Assembly: GCA_039182715.1 (NCBI GenBank)
Contig: JBCDBY010000151.1
Span: 1 to 10,626, forward strand
Length of the DNA stretch: 10,626 nucleotides
From: JBCDBY01 sp039182715
GTDB taxonomy: Bacteria > Planctomycetota > PLA2
Direction: 5' to 3'
Positions 6,773 to 10,626 of the stretch are shown here, one piece after another. The position numbers were made by a program, and so were the translations under genes. A model generated the notes under the pieces. That model was not told the origin of the DNA. It searched no databases and worked only from the letters and a program-made list of their open reading frames with translations. Every line of letters starts with the position of its first letter. Positions within the stretch are counted from its first letter, which is position 1.

Positions 6773-7219
6773 GTGAAACGGCTCCTTCTGGTCTTCACCC
6801 TCCTTGCCGGCTTCGCGCTGCTGCTCTACGGGCTGGGCCGACCGCCGTCGAGCTACGTGCTGGAGACCGTCGCACGCGAGCGGCAGCAACGGCGACGCGA
6901 GGACTTCATCCATTTCTCGCAGGAACTGGCGAAGGTCCTCGACAACGAGGCGGAGTCGCGGCGGCTGCGTGCCCTGCTCGACGCCCGGATGCTCGCGTCG
7001 ATGGAGACGCAGCTCGGCGGCTGGCAGGTCGTTTTTCTCCCCCGCGGCGCGCGCGTGCCGAAGGAGCGCGACTCCTGGCTCGCCTGGGGCGAACTCGAGC
7101 CCGCCCTCCGCACCGACCCCGGCGACCTGCTGGGCAAGTGGCGGGTCTGGATGCGGCCCGTCACGCTCCCGGCGAAAGTCGTCGCGGGACTCGGCGGGGC
7201 GCCGCCTTCGGCACGTTGA
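6773..7219 (+). CDS. Small single-pass membrane or secreted protein of unknown function
   Basis: I do not recognise this 148-residue protein. From GTG 6773 it starts with MKRLLLVFTLLAGFALLLYG, a short basic end and one hydrophobic segment (about 3-21) that could be an uncleaved signal anchor. No lipobox or cysteine is present anywhere. Residues 33-75 are strongly charged and helical (RERQQRRRED, then EAESRRLRALLDAR). The C-terminal half has aromatic-rich patches (GGWQVVFLPRG, DSWLAWGELEP, GKWRVWMRP) that could form a small beta domain. No Shine-Dalgarno site is obvious; the start was chosen because the membrane segment begins there. The frame stays open far upstream, but only as antisense of rpe and accD. 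It is divergent from rpe with a 33-base gap. Its stop lies in the left arm of the heptamer element. GTG usage and steady high GC look like the rest of the window. Confidence 0.7.
   Translation: MKRLLLVFTLLAGFALLLYGLGRPPSSYVLETVARERQQRRREDFIHFSQELAKVLDNEAESRRLRALLDARMLASMETQLGGWQVVFLPRGARVPKERDSWLAWGELEPALRTDPGDLLGKWRVWMRPVTLPAKVVAGLGGAPPSAR
7198..7210 (+). repeat. Left copy of 13-base perfect direct repeat flanking the heptamer element
   Basis: GGCGCCGCCTTCG directly abuts the outer edge of the left heptamer arm. The identical sequence occurs exactly 150 bases further right, at 7348-7360. Such a pair could be a target-site duplication, though 13 bases is long for one, or the product of recombination. 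Confidence 0.6.
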
Positions 7220-7345
7220 ACGTTAGACGTGTGACGTTCGACGTAGCCTTCCCAAGGCATCAAACCCGCAGACGAACCGGCCCACGACGCCCGGGGCCTT
7301 CCCATCGCAAAACGTCGAACGTCAAACGTCGAACGTCAAACGTTG
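7211..7345. repeat. Inverted pair of 7-base tandem repeat arrays between convergent genes
   Basis: The right arm (7311-7345) is five perfect-phase 7-base units in which AACGTCG and AACGTCA alternate, ending AACGTTG. The left arm (7211-7245) is five units of the reverse-complement type (for example TGACGTT, CGACGTA), more diverged. Aligning the left arm with the reverse complement of the right arm gives 28 of 35 identical positions, so the two can form a long imperfect hairpin with a 65-base loop. The element fills the gap between convergent genes and contains both of their stop codons. It could be a small non-autonomous mobile or palindromic element, or serve as a bidirectional terminator; no T-run is present. 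The loop has no coding content that I can see. Confidence 0.75.
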
Positions 7346-7785
7346 GAGGCGCCGCCTTCGCCCATCACGTAGATGGCGAAGATCGCGCCGACCACGAGCA
7401 GCGCGGCGATGCCGTGCAACGCGGCGAAGAACGCCTTCTTCGGCTGCGGTCCATCGGGCCGCATCTGGAAGAAGAGCTTACGCGTGAAGAGGATGTCGCA
7501 GACCAGCAGCAGGATCACGAAGGTCAGCTTCATGTGGAAGTAACCCTGCTTGAGGTAGTCCTTGTCCCACGGATCGCTGATGAACAGGATGAGACCCGTC
7601 ACCAGCATGATCGCCAGCCCACCCCAGTCCGCGAACATGTGCATCCGCCGGAAGGTCCGGTAGGAGTCCGCGCGCGACGCTTCCGTCTCAAACAGCACCG
7701 CCTTCCCGACGAGACGCGTGAGCGCGAGGAAGCCGCCGACGTAGACGACCATGCCGAGGACGTGAAGGAACTTGACGACGAACAT
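7336..7785 (-). CDS. CopD-family / HemJ-like four-helix membrane protein
   Basis: The 149-residue protein has four hydrophobic segments at about 6-22, 53-69, 86-101 and 119-140. It resembles the CopD / UPF0093 (HemJ) group of small integral membrane proteins, some of which bind heme or act as protoporphyrinogen oxidase. Conserved-looking polar residues include H8 in the first helix (KFLHVLGMVVYVGG) and H84 and K86 in YFHMKL at the start of the third helix, matching the histidine/lysine pattern of the family. I cannot tell CopD-like copper roles from HemJ-like roles. The ATG at 7785 begins 7 bases after the pgk stop with only a weak AAGGG, so it is the third gene of gap-pgk and probably translationally coupled. 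Its last codons (ASNV and stop) are encoded by the right heptamer arm, suggesting its C-terminus was altered by that element. Confidence 0.75.
   Translation of the reverse strand: MFVVKFLHVLGMVVYVGGFLALTRLVGKAVLFETEASRADSYRTFRRMHMFADWGGLAIMLVTGLILFISDPWDKDYLKQGYFHMKLTFVILLLVCDILFTRKLFFQMRPDGPQPKKAFFAALHGIAALLVVGAIFAIYVMGEGGASNV
7348..7360 (+). repeat. Right copy of 13-base perfect direct repeat flanking the heptamer element
   Basis: GGCGCCGCCTTCG lies two bases outside the right heptamer arm and is identical to 7198-7210. It is inside the 3' end of the CopD/HemJ-like gene, where on the minus strand it encodes part of the C-terminal EGGA stretch. Confidence 0.6.
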
Positions 7786-7792
7786 GACGCCC

Positions 7793-8958
7793 TTATCGCA
7801 GGGCGGCCAGACCGGGCAAAGTTTTGCCTTCGAGCAGCTCGAGGGAAGCGCCCCCGCCGGTGCTGACGTGGGTCATCTCACCCTTCAGGCCGAACTGGGC
7901 GATGGCCGCGGCCGAATCGCCGCCGCCCACCACCGTCACGCCCTCGCAGCGCGCCATGGCGTCCGCGACCGCGCGCGTGCCCGCCTCGAAGGCGGGCCAC
8001 TCGAAGACGCCCATGGGGCCGTTCCAGACGACCGTGCCGGCGGTTTCGACGCGCCCAGCGTAGCGGCGCTGCGTGGACGGACCGATATCGAGCGCCATGA
8101 GGCCCTCGGGGATCGCGGGCTCGTCGATCTCGACCGGCGTCGCGTTCCGGTCGAAGTCCGCCGCCGCGACGTGGTCGTTCGGCAGCAGCACCTCGACGCC
8201 GTTCTCCTTCGCCTTCGCGAGGATCTCCTTCGCCGTCTCGAGCCGCTCCTCCTCGACGCGCGAGGCGCCGATGGCGATGCCCTGCGCGGCGAGGAAGGTG
8301 TAGGCCATGCCGCCGCCGATGATCACCGCATTGACCTTCTCGATCAGATTGGTCAGCACGGGGATCTTGTCCGCGACCTTGGCGCCGCCCAGCACCGCGA
8401 CGAACGGCCGCCGGGGGTCGTGCAGCACCTGCTGGAACGCCTCGATCTCCTTCTCGACGAGGAAGCCGGCGGTCCCCTGGCCGAGCTTCTCCGGCAGACC
8501 GACCGTCGATGCGTGCGCGCGATGGCAGGTACCGAAGGCGTCGTTGACGTAGCGGTCGCAGAGTCGCGCGAGCCGGTCGACGAATCCCGGGTCGTTTCTG
8601 GTCTCGCCGGCGTGGAACCGCAGGTTCTCCAGAAGACAGACCCCGCCCGGCTGCAGCTGCGCAATCGCGCCTTCCGCCTCGGGCCCGACGCAGTCGGGCG
8701 GCGTGGCGACCGTCACGCCGAGCAGCTCGGAGAGTCGCGACGCCACGGGCGTCAGGCGGAACTCCTCCTTCACCTCGCCCTTGGGCCGGCCCAGGTGCGT
8801 GCCGAGGACGACGCGCGCGCCCCGTTCGCGCAGGTGGTTGATGGTCGGCAGCGCCGCGCGGATGCGCGCGTCGTCGGTCACGCGCGTGCCGTCGAGCGGG
8901 ACGTTGAAGTCCACCCGCACGAATACGCGCTGGTCGGCGACGTCGAGCTCCGAGAGCT

Positions 8959-8962
<4 letters not shown>
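7793..8962 (-). CDS. pgk: Phosphoglycerate kinase
   Basis: The 389-residue cytoplasmic enzyme transfers phosphate between 1,3-bisphosphoglycerate and ADP in glycolysis and gluconeogenesis. The N-domain has RVDFNVPLDG (D18 and N20 at the substrate site), HLGRPKG at 56-62, and FGTCHRAHAST. The C-domain has GGAKVADKI, the nucleotide region FEWPAFEAGT, VVGGGDSAAAI, and the closing VSTGGGASLELLEGKTLPG. Length is typical. The start is ATG 8962, which overlaps the gap stop by 4 bases (ATGA); no separate ribosome site is visible, so translation is coupled to gap. The same frame is open far upstream, but only as a shadow of gap and tilS. It directly follows gap, the enzyme that makes its substrate. 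Confidence 0.98.
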
Positions 8963-9954
<992 letters not shown>

Positions 9955-9985
9955 GGCTCGTGCCTCCTCGTTCTGGCTGCGCGGC

Positions 9986-10014
9986 ATCGTACGCGCTGGC
10001 CCTTAAACTGTCGC
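9986..10014 (-). promoter_or_regulatory. Predicted promoter of the gap-pgk operon
   Basis: On the minus strand, GCGACA (10014-10009; 4 of 6 against TTGACA) and TACGAT (9991-9986; 4 of 6 against TATAAT) are separated by exactly 17 bases. Transcription would start near 9979, giving a leader of about 25 bases that contains the GAGGAGG ribosome site. It lies in the 81-base gap shared with divergent tilS. No operator-like palindrome stands out. Confidence 0.4.
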
Positions 10015-10035
10015 CTTTCCCCGAATGGTGCGTTC

Positions 10036-10626
10036 GTGAAGGAACCGTGGCTTCTCGCCTTCTCCGGGGGTCCCGACTCGACGGGGCTCGCGGCACTTCT
10101 GCGGCACCGTTCGATCGTGCTTGGCTACGTCGACCACCGCATGCGCGGCGCCGCGGCGATCCGCCGCGAACGGGCGGACGTGCGGCGCATCGCCACCGCA
10201 CTGCAGCTACCGTTGCTGCGCGGTCGTGCCCCGGACGGCATCGCGGGCGAGACGGACGCGCGCGCGGCGCGCTATGCGGTGCTCGAAGCGATGGTGCGCA
10301 AGCATGGACTGCGGGGCATCCTGCTGGCCCACACCGCCGACGATCGCGCCGAAACCGTGCTGCTGCAGCTCGAGCGCGGATGCGGCCTGCGCGGTCTCGC
10401 CGCGTTGCGCCGCCGGACACGCGTGCACGACATCGCACGCGTCCGACCCGCCCTCGCCGTCCGACGCGCCACGCTGCACGAGGCGGCGGCTCCGTTCGCG
10501 CCCGGCCGCGACCTCTCGAACCGCGCCACGACCGCGGCGCGCCGCCGGCGGCGCCCACACCACCTGCCGACGCGCGGCCGCGGGGTGAACGAGCAGCTGC
10601 CCCGGGTGGCGCGCGCCGCCGGTCAC
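10036..10626 (+). CDS. tilS: tRNA(Ile)-lysidine synthase, 5' part, cut by window edge
   Basis: An uninterrupted frame of 197 codons runs from GTG 10036 to the window end. TilS uses ATP and lysine to convert C34 of the CAU-anticodon tRNA-Ile to lysidine, changing its decoding from AUG to AUA. The PP-loop ATPase motif SGGPDST is at 10-16, VDHRMRG at 32-38, GETDARAARY at 71-80, and HTADDRAETVLL at 99-110 (usually HHADD) followed by RGCGLRGLAAL. The next block, RPALAVRRATL then DLSN, corresponds to the usual RPLL..R..L and D.SN motifs. After that the usual YxRNRIR helix is replaced by a run of arginines (AARRRRRPHHLP), which looks diverged. About 430 residues are expected, so roughly half is outside. 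No Shine-Dalgarno site is visible at the GTG. It is divergent from gap across 81 bases. Confidence 0.9.
   Translation, partial: MKEPWLLAFSGGPDSTGLAALLRHRSIVLGYVDHRMRGAAAIRRERADVRRIATALQLPLLRGRAPDGIAGETDARAARYAVLEAMVRKHGLRGILLAHTADDRAETVLLQLERGCGLRGLAALRRRTRVHDIARVRPALAVRRATLHEAAAPFAPGRDLSNRATTAARRRRRPHHLPTRGRGVNEQLPRVARAAGH

Noticed and set aside
7311..7345. Tandem repeats considered as a CRISPR array
   Set aside because: Units are 7 bases, directly abutting, without spacers; no cas genes are near.

Overview
The window is very GC-rich, densely packed DNA of a bacterial chromosome. Gene content and style suggest a Pseudomonadota, most likely beta- or gammaproteobacterial: TilS, AccD with an N-terminal zinc ribbon, a gap-pgk operon, an HxlR-type regulator, frequent GTG/TTG starts, and 4-base ATGA overlaps inside operons. 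I cannot assign a genus. I see no phage, insertion sequence or CRISPR array. Most of the window is core metabolism.

Region 1 (36-4674, plus strand) is a tight three-gene operon: a membrane-anchored, YerD-like FMN glutamate-synthase-domain protein, a thiamine-diphosphate enzyme of the acetolactate synthase superfamily, and an aldehyde dehydrogenase. All three keep their key catalytic residues. The ThDP-enzyme plus dehydrogenase pair resembles, from memory, the cyanobacterial 2-oxoglutarate decarboxylase / succinic semialdehyde dehydrogenase bypass. The glutamate-synthase domain would act on the same metabolite. This is the most interesting functional hypothesis here, but the substrates are inferred. 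The operon ends by overlapping, tail to tail, a minus-strand HxlR-family regulator (4652-5008). That regulator has a perfect 7-1-7 palindrome inside its predicted promoter.

Region 2 (5090-6739, minus strand) reads rpe, accD, tRNA-Asn, then a strong intrinsic terminator. The tRNA has its own good sigma70-like promoter, whose -35 box covers the accD stop codon.

Region 3 (6773-7345) holds a small plus-strand gene of unknown function with one N-terminal membrane segment. It is followed by an unusual 135-base element: two arms of five 7-base repeats each, in inverted orientation, flanked by a perfect 13-base direct repeat. The stop codons of both convergent neighbouring genes lie inside the arms.

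Region 4 (7336-9954, minus strand) is the glycolytic operon gap-pgk followed by a small four-helix CopD/HemJ-like membrane protein. Divergent from gap, a plus-strand tilS gene runs off the right edge of the window; its PP-loop half is clear, while its later part looks diverged.
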